Shown here piece by piece: positions 51,900 through 63,740 of a stretch of DNA of 64,000 nucleotides (the stretch's first letter is position 1; every line of letters begins with the position of its first letter). Source of the DNA: Blasia pusilla. Lineage: Eukaryota > Marchantiophyta > Marchantiopsida > Blasiales. The notes under the pieces were generated by a model, which saw nothing but the letters and a program-made list of their open reading frames with translations, searched no databases and had not been told where the DNA came from. Both the position numbers and the translations under genes were made by a program. The stretch is from positions 9,548,001 to 9,612,000 of the forward strand of contig CM114275.1 of assembly GCA_050084515.1 (NCBI GenBank), given 5' to 3'.

Positions 51900-53050
51900 C
51901 AACCGTTTGAAGTCTTGCAACACCTCTTATGCGTGTTCGAGGTCTACCTATGCAATCCAAGTCGCCTCTTTCACATGGTAGCCCTATGCCTTGAACACAT
52001 GATGGTCTCCACCTTGAACCCCGGTTCTTCCTTCACGATTACCGGTTGCGATCTCGGGACACTCATTATGTTGAAGATACTTCTTCAACAATGATACATG
52101 GAAAGTGGGATGTATCTTGAATTTGTTTGGTTGCTCCAATGTATACACGTACTCAAACACGTTTGCCTTAATCACATACAATCCAACATATTTGGCAGAT
52201 AGCTTCGCGGACAACTCCTTCCAAAGAGTGAGATTCTTCACACTCAACCACACTTGTTCCCCAACTTGGAATCTCACTTGGCGTATGCTCTTTTTTGGAT
52301 GCTTCAGATAGCTCAATTGAGCCTTTTCAAGGTGTCTCCTTGCTCGCTCCTCCTTATCTCGCATTTCCCCTAACAAACCTTTACCGTTGCTTGTCGGGTC
52401 TGTGCCGATGTAGTATCCTTTGAAAGGGCCAGCTCAAGAGGCCCTCCTAGCTCACATCCATAAGTTAAGAGAAACGGAGATTCTCCAGTTGCAAAATGCT
52501 TGGTTGAGTTGTAGCAGAACTCCGCCATACTCAGGCACTTCGCCCAATCTTGTTGGTCCGCGCTTGCGTAATTCCTTAAGTCCTGGTTCACGAGGGAGTT
52601 TACCTTTTCTGTTTGGCCATCCGTGTGCGGATGGAAGGATGTGCTAAAACTCACCTTGGTCTTGAACCTCATGAACAAGTGTTTCCAAAAGGCATTGGTA
52701 AACTTTGGATCCCGATCTAAAACAATACTCCTCGGCAATCCGTGCCCGCGCCAACAACTATTCATGAAGAGTCGAGAAGTCGTATAGGCCGTCACCGAAT
52801 CCACTATCGGCATGAATCTCCCCAACTTACCAAACCAATCAATTATCACAAGTATAGCGTTGTATCCCTCAGACTTTGGAAGACTCGTTATGAAGTCCAT
52901 ACTCACACTTTGCAAGAGTCCGTACGAAATCGGAAAAGGGTGCAGCAAGCCTTGTTTCTTCGCATAAGAAACTTTGTTCGCCTGACATGTCTTCACATAT
53001 TAAGCAACATCCTCTTTCTTGTTTGGCCAGAAGAACCTCTTAGCTAGAAT
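51900..53050 (-). pseudogene. Chromovirus-type Ty3/gypsy integrase with chromodomain remnant
   Basis: Minus-strand pol 3' end of a chromodomain-bearing gypsy element. A 208-codon frame (52,996-52,370) holds the integrase core: D34 in SMDFITSLP, D94 in VLDRDPKF and E130 in TDGQTEKVN, so the DD35E triad is complete. It continues through WAKCLSMAEFCYNST. A second frame (52,376-51,984) has FQVGEQVWLSVKNL and HPTFHVSLLKKY, the usual integrase C-terminal module. The frame after it (52,020-51,900) reads GYHVKEATWIA, DLEHA and EVLQDF, the end of a chromodomain broken by three stops, each after a GCA codon. The upstream zinc finger is cut at about 53,000. No LTRs were assigned. Confidence 0.85.
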
Positions 53051-53214
53051 AGCCAGCGTCAACCCATATTTAGGTGCCTAAACCTAAATTTGGGTTTGAA
53101 CCCCTACTTGAACCTTAGCAAACGGTGCCTCAAACTTATTTTGGCCACCTTCTCTCCCTGCTTCAACTTCCTTAGGTTCTCACTTGCCTGGGTGTCTTTT
53201 GCCCAAGCGAGTGA

Positions 53215-54540
53215 GTAGATATATCCTGAGTTGTGTTTGTGATATGGATAACAAGAAGGCGACTAACAATGGGACCATATGAGCTCTCGGCTTTTTGGCT
53301 CTTAGTATCCTAGAGATGTGTGTCATGGTAGATAGGGATAGATGGCTATATGGAGTTAGAGGGACCTAACCATCAACGAGAGGGGTTATTGGAGACATTT
53401 TTGTTCTCAATCAAACCCATATTTAGGTGCCATGAGTTAGTATGGTATCTTGTGTGTGTATTTGGTGACAACGATGTGTATGCGCACAACAATTGTCATA
53501 TATTTTAGGATGGATAAATGAGTTTATAATAGATCATTTTAGAGGATATTGGAGCACAACCTCATGAGATCAAGGATGATCTACTAAGGCCACAAATTTA
53601 GGGAGTAGGTTTTCCCTTCGATTCGGCTCATTTGGAGCTATACACAAAAACTTACTATTTCAAGTAAATTACCATTAGGAGTAGAGTTTACTTTTCACTT
53701 TGGGAAGCGGCCCTTGACCCCCTATATTAGGTTAAAAGATAAGGAGGTGACTTGCAAGCATAGGTTACCATGGAGAGAGTTTTAGAGAGGGAAGGGGGTT
53801 AAACCCAAGGTGTCGTGCGCATACACATCACTATATAATCTACATACCACACAACCTCAATCTTCCCAACACATACATTGATCCACCCATAAATGAAATA
53901 TTATCACATAAATACATCGAGACCATTCAACAAAATCAGATTAAAAATGATTCACATGATTCTAAACTCCACTCTTGAACGTGAATTGGCATATCAAGCC
54001 ACATCCACCCTCTACTGTGAGGGAATCCTAACGCTTCTCCCTATTCTTACACCCACACACATAAAACCTTGGGAAGAGTCAAAAGGCTCTTGCCCTCACC
54101 AATAACCTATTTCCACATGTTACTGGATGATCGTTGACTCGGTCAATGAATCCCTTGACTCACGAAGACCAAAATTGGAAATCCATAAAAAATAATGATC
54201 CCGATAGAATGGACCTATCGCCAACCTCATCTGACTTCTCATGACAAAATTACATCCAAACAGCCCGTTGATCCTCTATGTCGTCAATGCAGTAGAACTC
54301 TAATTGTATGCTAACTAAGATGTAACAAAGGAGAGAGAGCTTTGGAGTTCATTCTCTCTTTGTTGAACCTTTTGGCAGGAGGTGATGGAGCTAAGGTCCT
54401 CCTTGCCTTGTGAGTAACCTAAACCTCTCATTAGGATGTTGGGTTTGATTTGACGAGAGAGAGAGAGAGAGATTTAGATGTCATGTGTAAGTATGGTGAG
54501 AGCGATATGTTTTGTGTAGTGATGTGCATGCACACAACAA
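53215..54540 (+). repeat. R3 repeat, copy 2, with the CACTA empty site
   Basis: It matches the region 3' of the PHD-bearing gypsy pol, read from 61,260 down to 60,340: AACAAGAAGGCGACTAAC, AGGGATAGATGGCTAT and GAGTTAGAGGGACCTAACC, then TTTTAGGATGGAT and so on. It is uninterrupted at CATTCTCTCTTTGTTG (54,350-54,365), where copy 1 holds the CACTA element. It carries a 517-bp insert at 53,811-54,327. Confidence 0.8.
53811..54327 (+). mobile_element. Solo LTR, 517 bp, nested in R3 copy 2
   Basis: Begins TGTCGTGCGCATAC and ends GATGTAACA (TG..CA, with TGT/ACA inverted ends). It is flanked by AAGG on both sides (53807-53810 and 54328-54331). R3 copies 1 and 3 pass straight through the insertion point. 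There is no coding sequence inside. Orientation is arbitrary. Confidence 0.75.
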
Positions 54541-54839
54541 GGACTTGTGGCCTGCACCCGAGCCTGCTCTAACCTCAACATAGATTCGGGCCTGGCCAGC
54601 TTGTACCCAATCTGAGAATCCGTTTCCCATTTTGTAGCCCAGACTGACCCGCATAGGGTCCGTAGGGTTGGCTTTGCCGAGCGTAGGGATTGGTTATAGG
54701 CCTTACGCAGGCCAATAAAAGCTTTGGGGGGCGGTGCACGCCCATTTTTGCCCGCCTCTCACAATTTTGAGCTCGTATCCAATCGCATGTCCCAAGCCCA
54801 TACACGACACCGGAGTAGTAAAAAAACTTGGGCGGGGGA
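54541..54839. other. Unrecognised, G+C-richer spacer
   Basis: No gene or repeat relation was found. Confidence 0.5.
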
Positions 54840-55060
54840 TCTGTTGGGCATGTCTTTTCCCATTAAATCATGATTGGGTGGAAATTTATGGGTGAGTTTT
54901 GGTGATCCCTTTCATTGACTTGAGCGGGTTACATCTAGAAGAATGGCCTCCGAGATAAAAATAAGAGTGGAAGACCTCATTTGTGGTTTTTTGTGTTAAA
55001 TTCAATCTCTCGGTGGGAATTTGGAGAATTTTTTATCTCATAGGCTCTAGAGGCATGGAT
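54840..55060. repeat. Lone unit of the 355-bp repeat
   Basis: Contains TTAAATTCAATCTCTCGGTGGGAATTTGG and the preceding ATGGCCTCCGAGAT-type sequence, as in the array at 34,140-35,960. Confidence 0.6.
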
Positions 55061-57229
55061 GCATCTTTGGAAAAGGATTGGATAGTTTCCATCCCTTTGT
55101 TTACCACTTATTGCTTAAGCTTGCTTATGATGGATGAATATTTAGGGAAAATTAGAGAACTGACTAAAATATTATGTGGGGTGGGAGGGATGAGCCTTAT
55201 CAAGTTCAATTTTTCCTAATGGAAATCTATCTGGCTTCGTTGATTGAGATCCACCGTATAATGGTAAGAAACCGTAAATGTTACAGATAGTCACAACTAA
55301 CCCTTGGCTTTGGGTGCTTATGCTGCTACTATACTTATGATCAATATTTATTAAACTTTATTGATATATGTTTGTAGGAGAGATAGGCAGAATTTGGCTT
55401 GCCCACAAAAGATTGCAAGTAGACCAATTCTTAAACTATTATTCCATTCAGGCGAGAGAATAGATGTCCTCCATGAAAGGACTATAGGAAATTATATTGA
55501 GATTTTCAATTCTCTTGGTTTTGATCTTCATAGTAGAATTGTGTTTTGTGGGAAGGTATCTTTTTCTCTCGAAGTTTTGGAGATTCTAGCCTAAACATGG
55601 CACGCATTTAATTGTAGGAAATTGTGCTAAGTTTATTGAGAAAAATATGCTTAGATCAGATGCATGTCATGAAATAAAAATATCATATCATTTTGTAGTG
55701 CTTTTAGTATGCCACTTCAAAGATAAGTATCCTTTCATACTTATTCTATTAGATTTAGTAAGTTTTGATTGTTGTGAATCGTTTTTTCTAAGTTTAGGGG
55801 GATAAGAGATCATATGATTTCGGCACTTTGCTAGATTTTGCTACGGATATAAATATGCTATTAAATTGATAGGTTAAACTTTGGTGCCATAAAAAAATAG
55901 AAGAAACTTTCGTATGATCTCCATCTACAAAAGGGAGGAGAGGTTGTTGCTTAGTTGGATGATTACACCATGTTCACCACATATAAAATGGTTATGGAAG
56001 TTTTAAAGGAAGAAGGAATGGTACTTGCAAGAGGTATGTGAGTATAATTACACATGTATCCTTATTCAAGTGTACAAGGGGAAGAATGGATGTGGTGGAA
56101 GAAACCTTGGGAAGTATAAAGTAATTATTTGTTAATAGACCTATAAGGCCTAGTTGTTGTTGCTCCAAATCCAGAGGCCGGTTGATTATAAGATAATTGA
56201 GAATGTGGATTGGCTTAGTCATATGGATGGAGTTAGGGAAAGGTTGTGGACTGATTCTATAAGTTTTGTATATGCTTTTCAAGATGTTCCAATATGGCAT
56301 AAAATTGCATACTTAAGATTTCTCGTTGATGAAAACACTATTTATGACGAAGTTCCAAATTTGGATGTTAGTGAACATGAATTAAGGTGTGTCATAAGTG
56401 GGTTAGCTAGTGAATCATGGTGTTGAGGAGGAGGTCCTTTTGCTAAGAACGTTGTATCATTTTTTATTTGAAAGAAAGATTATTTACATATTTACATAAA
56501 TTAGTAAAGTAGTATAAAATCTTATGCTCTTAAAGGATCATTTTTTAGAGGGAGGGGCTCATTCGATTTTTGTAACATGACTCCAAATTTGAAACTAGTG
56601 AGTACTCCATGTAATTATCTTATCTTGAATATAGGTAAAAAAAAAATCAGTTTAAAGAGGAAATTTACAAATCATTACATCTAGGGCAAAAAATTCAAGA
56701 ATAAGACGAGAAAGAATGTGAGGGATAATATATGATATGATATACATCCAAAGGGATCTATTATAATACCAATAATCCTATTAACAAGAATAAAATATTA
56801 GTATGTAGGGGTCATTAAACCCCCTCCCCTCTCACCCCAAGAAAAGAAAAGTAGATTGGGTGTTGTAAAAAGTGTTTTACTGCACATGATATCTAGGAGT
56901 ATATATAGTGCCATTCCCAACTACCACATCCATTGTGTGGTTGTGTCAAAGGAGGTTGCAGTGAGAACGCTAGATCTCTTTAGCATTATTGGCTGGCATA
57001 TGAGAACAATAGTACCTCTATGTTGAGAGCGATAAGACCCCATGACGAGTCTCATTATGTCATGTGGAGAGGTTATTTGAGCAATATCATGATTTGCTAT
57101 GGATATATCCAATACAAGGGTATCAACATACATTATTTATTGATATTTTTATTGGCGGGGTGTAAGACGATTCCTACCTAGAGAGTAGGGCAGGAAGATA
57201 GAGGAATTTTCCACAACATGTTACAGGGC
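55061..57229. other. Unrecognised sequence with two broken open frames
   Basis: Plus-strand frames at 55,361-55,594 and 56,154-56,426 have mixed, non-repetitive translations (for example ENVDWLSHMDGVRERLW) that look like former coding sequence. I recognise no family. They may be transposon remnants. Confidence 0.3.
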
Positions 57230-58309
57230 CGAGGGGCGAGGTTGCCTCCAATTATACAAGAGCCACTGAGATGGCCGCACCATAATTATAGTGTGACCAT
57301 TATCACTAATATGGTCGTGCTAGAGATAGGTGTTTTCATCTTTGTTTAGAGCTATGTCTAGAGGTAGGCCAAGGGCTTGGGGGCGAGAGAGTTGGTGGAG
57401 ATCAAGGATTTGATGAACATGGAGGTAGAGTTCCACCATCAATTAGACGAAGTGGAGGGCATGCACTCGATGCAACGCTCCTTACTTGCATCAATCAATT
57501 GGAGTAGAGGATTGCTACTAATGGTATATATGGAGCCTAGAATAGCTACGTTAGCTCCATCATCTACATTGTATCACGATACAAGAAAGGATTATATTGG
57601 TTTGAGATTTATGTGTAGTGCGGCTTACATGTAGGCTGCTGGGATGGTGACTCGAGGTGCTCCGAGATTGACCAAGCCACAAAGAGATGGGCTTGAGATA
57701 GACCCACGTGAGGGAGCAGATAGGCAATAGGTTTGTGTTCCACAAATTTTTACATTTTTGGAGGTACTCTTTATCCCATTAATGGTGCCTAGACAATCAA
57801 CAGTGCCCACACGTACGTCGACATCATGAGAAGTTGGAGAGATGACTCCCATGCCAGCTTGGGTGGAACTAGAGTCAACCACGTTGTTGAAGGTGGCCAC
57901 CAAGATGAGCTAGACTCCTTTTTTTCCACCATGGAGTTGGTGACGATGACAGTTAGACCAACGGAGGTGTTTCGGTTGGCTCCCACATTGGGTGAGCATA
58001 AAGAGGTGATTGCCTCTTGTTTAGAGGAAGTTGTTGAGGAGGTGGTGAACCTGCCCTTGGAGCATATGCTCAAGATGTTTCCCACTCAATCATGGCAAGT
58101 TGCAAGGGTGAAGTTGGTGGATATACAAGCTCGACTAGCCATAGAGCGAACCATGGCGACACCAATTGTGATGTTATTGTACAACCGAGTTGGATTGTTT
58201 TGCTTCGTTAGTCCCACATGTACATGTACTGTATCACACGTAACGCGTCTTACTGCATTAGGAAGCACAACCTTTGATGTTAGGGATGGCGGCATGTTTG
58301 GCATTCATG
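57230..58309 (+). other. Possible former coding region, unrecognised
   Basis: 57,377-57,634 and 57,826-58,434 are plus-strand open frames of 85 and 202 codons. The latter has an acidic middle (EVIASCLEEVVEEVVNL) and runs into R2 copy d, so its end cannot be original. No motif is recognised. Position next to gypsy debris suggests a retroelement origin. Confidence 0.25.
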
Positions 58310-59330
58310 TCATGCATCTACTCCTCTTGAACGTCAATCTCAAATATTGTGGAAATGTATGTTTAGTAGGTCATGTTCATTGTGCTAATATTCACTCAAA
58401 CATACTCTCATTAGTCTTGGTTTCAATCAACTAATCTTCCAATTCCATAAGTTCTCAACTTGAGCCTTTCATCAAGCTCAACAAGTCCTACTTCTTACAT
58501 GCCAACACAGGCAAGTCTTCCTAGATTTGGGACAAAATTATGGATAATCCACGCACCTAAAACGGTGCTCGTACGCCTAATGGTCCCAATTTTCCAATGG
58601 GCCTTGTCACCTTCCATGAGTCCCTAATTGAGACCCAAGAATTTAGTCACAATTTGGTTCCCAAGGAGGACCTCCAAAATTCAATCCCTTGGACTTCATT
58701 TGGGGTTCACACCCCAACGCCAACCTCCCAATCCATTCCATGCCCTTTATTCACCCCATGGCTCCCCAAAGTGGAGTTCAGGTCCCAAGCACCATTGGAG
58801 ATCCTCCCCCTTATATCTACTTTTGGGTTTCTCCCACCTCCCCCTACTTTTGGGAAAGTACTCTCGGATTGCTGCTTTTGGCCCTCAACCCAACTATCCT
58901 TGCAACCATTTTAAAGCATTTTCTTTGTCTCTACTTATGCATTTTTCAAGATCTTTGATGCGTTGGAATCTTCTTTGCATAAGCTTTCCAATGCCATCTT
59001 CAAATGCATTTGGGTTTGGACATTATGACCTAAAACACATTAAATCCCAAATTCTAGTACGTCAATTTCCAAGTCTGGTTCTCATACTCTTTGGCAACCC
59101 ACTCTTCTTAGACTCTACTCCTCTCAATCTTGGGTTCATGCTTGGTCCAAGTTTCCCGAGTTGCGAGTGTCAACGTAGGAAACACTCCACCTAACTTGCG
59201 TCTTAATCTTATATCTCCTTTAAGAGACTCTTCTAACGCGCATCCATCCTAGTGTAAGCCTACCAGAGTCTTGATGTTTAGCATCGACGTACGTTTGGTT
59301 ATGAGGGTTGCGACAATCGGGGTTACTAAA
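58310..59330 (+). repeat. R2 repeat, copy d (LTR-like, ~1 kb, full length)
   Basis: The best preserved copy. It runs from GCATCTACTCCTC to about GAGGGTTGCGACA with all family landmarks and no insert. A TG..CA outline is possible, but no target duplication was confirmed. Confidence 0.6.
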
Positions 59331-60019
59331 AGGTGACATTGAGCCTTTTCCTTTTCAAATACATACCTCTACATGGAGCATTTCACCCACACAGTACATG
59401 ACTTGATAAGAGCTTGTTGTTAGACTCCACCTAGAGCATGTATCAAACAATGCGATTGTACGCACTTGTGCAATTACGATACTGGTAAAGTCAAATGATG
59501 TGTTGGTAGGGAGTAGGGTGTTGTACCAATATACTCCTTTGGCTCCATGCTTGATTTCTAGAAGGAGACGGTTTCTTATCAACCAGGGTGACGATCAAGT
59601 GATGGACATGTGAGTCATTAACGTGTGCGGTTTGCAAGGCGTAGTGATGGTCAATGATGTGTTGATACGATGACCACAATGGCAACATTCACATATATGG
59701 TGTTAGGTGGCCAAAAGAGTTTTTGGAGGGGATGCATATACTCATCACATCTTGTGGCGGATAGTCCCACGGAGAGACATGCTTGGGTAGGTGTGTCTGG
59801 ATGACATGCCTGGAAGAGACATCCACCCAGGTATGTCTCTTCCCATGGTGTTGAAACCTCTTTACTATTACTGGGTATGAGCGTTGATTTGCAAAGGAGT
59901 GCATATAAGCTCGTGAGGCCGGCATGGAGTTATGCCTATGTTTCATAGTAGACAGAGTTAAGTGACCATCTTGCTCTTGTAGTGGAGACATGGTCACACA
60001 AAACACACAAGTTAATCCT
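59331..60019. other. Intergenic, one 11-bp fold-back
   Basis: GGAAGAGACAT at 59813-59823 is inverted exactly at 59834-59844. Otherwise nothing is recognised. Confidence 0.5.
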
Positions 60020-60325
60020 TATGATAGATCTAGACATACAAGTTTGGACATGTCCATGGGCATTGATTGCAAGAGATGGGATCCGCATTTATAGTTCACG
60101 ATGCAAGGCAAGGCAAGGCAAGGCAAGGGCGAGTGGGGAAATAAGCGGGGAGGGAGTGGAGGTGGAGGGAGGAAGAAACAGAAGATTATGGAACACAAAG
60201 GTAAGTGGGGAGAATGAGAAACAAGGGGGAGGTGGGCCCCATATGGATAAGTCCTTCCATAGGATAAACGTAAGTCCACGGACATGGACATGTTCGTGGA
60301 CACGGACTTTGTGTACGTGTAACGT
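60020..60325. repeat. R1 repeat, copy 4
   Basis: Same orientation and internal order as the other R1 copies, with GGACATGTCC, an AAGGCAAGGCA run expanded to four units, GGAGGGAGTGGAGGTGGAGG, then GGTGGGCCCCATATGG. Both terminal heptamers have decayed. Confidence 0.65.
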
Positions 60326-60334
60326 TATCATGCA

Positions 60335-61260
60335 CATACACATCGCTACACAACATACATCGCTGTCAACAAACATACACACAAACATGCACGATCTCAT
60401 GCTAACTCATGGCATCCAAACAACGAGACAAGAAATACCAAAATATCTCCAATAAATCAAGTAGATCTCTCTCAACATCTCATACCAATCTCTCTACGGT
60501 GTGCATACTCTCTCATGTCAAACCAAACCCACTCTCCTAATGAGAGGCTTGGATTACACACACAAGGCAAGCAAGACCATAGCTCCGCCGCCTCATGCCA
60601 AGAGGTTCAACAAACAGAGAATGACCTCTCAAGCTCTCTCTCTTGGAGGTATATCCACTTCCCTCTCCCAAGCTCTCTCCTCGATAACCTATGCTTGCAG
60701 GTCATCTCCTTGGCTCTTGACCTACCGTAGCGGATCCAGGGCCACTTCCCAAAGTGTAAATTCAACAATACTTCAAATAGAAACTTACCCAAAATAGCAA
60801 GTTTCTCTATATGGCTCCAAATGAGCCGAAACTAAGGGAAAACATGCTCTCTCAGATTACCCGTAGGCTCATCACATCATCCTCGACCTCTTAAGGTTGG
60901 CCTCCAGTATCTTCTAAGGTGCTCTATTAGATCTTGCCAATCTATCCTAAAAGTCGTGATAGCCATTGTGCCCATACACATCGCTACACAACATACACCG
61001 TTGTCAACAAACATACACACAAACACGCACGATCCCATGCTAACTCATGGCATCCAAAAAATGAGACAAGAAGTACCAGAATATTTCTAATCGCCCCCCT
61101 AGCTGGTGGTTAGGTCCCTCTAACTCTGGATAGCCATCTATCCCTACCTACCATAACATACATCTCTCGGACGCTAAGAGCAAAAAGGTCATGTGCTCAT
61201 GTGGCCCCATCGTTAGTCGCCTTCTTGTCATCCATGTCACAGACATGAGTGAGAATCTAG
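60335..61260 (-). repeat. R3 repeat, copy 3: 3' region of the PHD-type gypsy element
   Basis: It lies directly downstream of the pol remnant on the same strand, so this is its 3' untranslated region and probable LTR. A ~115-bp block (starting CATACACATCGCTACACAAC on the plus strand) occurs twice, at about 60,350-60,465 and 60,970-61,085, as direct repeats. The purine tract on the minus strand just before the second block (AGCTAGGGGGGCG, about 61,090-61,105) could be the polypurine tract. It contains neither the CACTA nor the solo-LTR insert. Confidence 0.65.
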
Positions 61261-61271
61261 AAGTACATACT

Positions 61272-63740
61272 CTATGTACATCTAGGACACATCCATCGTC
61301 CCTGAGGAACCCTAGTGAGAGGTGGCGTCAGACATGCCATATGCCACGCTCTCGAACACCCATCATAGACTAGCAAAGTGGCCGCAACACGGGCAGAACC
61401 ACACAACATACATCGCAAGCTTGCAAGAACTATACCTAAGCTTGAATCTACTATACCGTTAATATTCAAAAGATGACATGATGCACAATTACACACATGG
61501 TCCTTCCAAACCATACCATTGCGTCCCTCCAATAAGATAACATCGGATGGCAAAATCTCACACACTCCCAAGATTTTGTGCCCTCTAGTCACATCCAACA
61601 TCATGGGTGCTATCTGCTGCAAGTAGACATAGTCTTCCTGATGAAACCTCCGGATAGTAGGTCAATAACCATCTCCCGAATAGTCGCAAACCTCAACGTA
61701 CCTCAATGCTATGCAATCGCCAAGTTTTCAAACGCAATGGGCATCACTCTCCGAAATAACTCAGCCCTCTGAGAATATGCTTGCATCCATACATCTAGGT
61801 CATCAAGGTTGAAAACCTGACCAACATCTCGACGAATGGCCGTAGGTAAATCTGGCTCTTAGCTATAAAGTAGCAAGTATAGTGAGAAAGACGCTAAGGA
61901 TGCATGCCTACTGAATGTGTATCCCATCGCTAACCATGGCAACAGAAGGTCCCAATCTCCTACATGACCCCTCGCCAAGGCATACTTGCACAATCCTCCT
62001 TCACTGAATGCACAATCCTCTCCGCTAGTCCATGCGCCTAAGGATGATCTCGCAAAGTGGCGCTCCGTCAAAAGTAAAGGTCCTGCAAAATCCAAACTCC
62101 ATCTATAACCTAAGCCCATGATTGGAAGTGGATGCAGCTGTGGAGTCAAAGCAGTGAAAAATGCCCATACTTGATCACACACCATGCATCTGGCAACAAA
62201 TAACACTTGAAATGTGCGACAATCCACACCTCAGCTAAGCACTCACCCTCATACGAGCTATACTTTGCCATTGTAGTGTTGTTCGAGCGAGTAGCGTACG
62301 CCACCACAAACACTCTACCATCATCGTCATGTTGGGTGAGCACGGCTCCAAGCCCCAACATGCTCCAATTGGGATGCAATTGGAAAGGACGCCCCTTGAT
62401 CGGTCTCCTCAATATGGGCGCGGATGTCAATCTGTCCTTGAGTAGCTGAAATGCTCTCTCTTGCTCATCCCCCAAGTGCCACTCCTGATCCATCTTGGTC
62501 AACAAGGTTAGCGGCTTTGTAATTGAAGTGAAGCCCTTGACTCACCGTCGATAAAAGTTCGCCAATCCCATGAATGCACGAACTCGACTCACATCTGTAG
62601 GACGTGAAATAGCCTCTATCCTTCTCTACTGCACACCAAAGCCACTTGGGTATATTGTATGACCCAAGTACTAAATCTGGTCATAGAAGAGTTTGCACTT
62701 GCTTGGATGTAGCTTCCGCCCATATAATTGTTATCGTCAAAATACCTCCTCTAAATGTCGCTCATGCTCCTCAACCGTGGTGCTAAAGATTACGATGTCA
62801 TCAATATAACACCTAGCAAAATCCATACCTACCAAGATCCTATCCATGACCCTCTAAAACTCAGCCGGAGTGTTCTTTTACCAAAATGGTAAGAACCGCC
62901 ACTAGAACAAACAACCCTTCTCGTGAGGATCAATGCCCCAAAATGCCGTCTTCTGCCTCTCCTCCAATTTGATAGGCAACGGATGGTATAAGGCTTGAAT
63001 ATCTTATGAAAAAAATACCTTTGCATGCCCAGTAGCATCAAAGATCTCCTCAGGGATGGGTATGGCATATTTGTCGGACTTTTTCTTCCGATTGATAGGT
63101 CGGTAATCTCCACACATCCGCCTAACCGTCCAATTGCCATGTACATCCTTTTTGGCGGGCATGACAATGTCAGATGCATACTCTCCATGTGACATCTCCA
63201 CTAGTCTTGCTCCAACCAAGTCTTGGCTCCTACTTTGAATGAGAGCCCTCTCCATGACTCTATACCTATAGGGTCGTGGGAAGATCGGCGTGTCACTCCA
63301 TAACTCAATGCAGATCCATGGGCCCTTCAGCGTACCCACATCATGCATGCTAAATGAAAAACAACTCCTATAAATCCTAAGGAACCGGTGTATCCGGCGC
63401 CGCTCTCCTCCTATAAATTTAGGGCCCATATCTGGCTCCCAAGTCTCCATCATGACTACGATAAGACTCGTCGACGTGGATGTTGGTGGTTACTATAATG
63501 CAACCCTGTCTCGGACAGTAGAACTCGGCTACTCCCCTACAGCCAACTGCAAACTCTAATCTCCCCGTGCAATACCCAAAACCACGCTCGATGTTATGGC
63601 TATCATCTCCTAACGTACCTGCAAACATCCGAAGAAGTCCAAGGGTGTCTTTCCCGATTTTCCCTCGTGTATCGATCTCCTCGGTCTCGCCCCCAACCAC
63701 TGCCTCAACCGTCTCGGTAGGCATGGGGCTTACCAACGCA
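61272..63740 (-). pseudogene. Ty3/gypsy pol with a C-terminal PHD finger, decayed
   Basis: Minus strand, 5' end beyond the window. Order: linker and RT start (63,453-63,004) with HGEYASDIVMPAKKDVHGNW, MCGDYRPINRK and PIPEEIFDATGHAKVF; RT catalytic CYIDDIVIFS at about 62,800; RNase H (62,505-62,180) with NWSMLGLGAVLTQHDDDGR and YSSYEGECLAEVW; integrase (62,227-61,860) with LHPLPIMGLGYRWSLDFAGP and DWDLLLPWLAMGYTFSRHAS. The integrase core is only about 45 residues between these two marks against about 115 in the chromovirus copy, so the DDE centre is deleted. After the integrase tail, a PHD finger ends the frame (61,412-61,278). Several stops break the reading frame, so it cannot be active. Confidence 0.85.
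61278..61412 (-). other. PHD finger at the end of the gypsy integrase
   Basis: The pattern is C4-H-C3: CMLC, then YDGC, WH..C, and W-x-CPRC, with the typical LTPPLTRVPQGRW loop. Within the 116-codon frame the ligands are C71, C74, C89, H94, C97, C112 and C115. The third ligand is Tyr86 instead of Cys, so this copy has probably lost zinc binding. PHD fingers commonly read histone H3 tails, so the module may have guided integration; that is inference. Confidence 0.75.
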
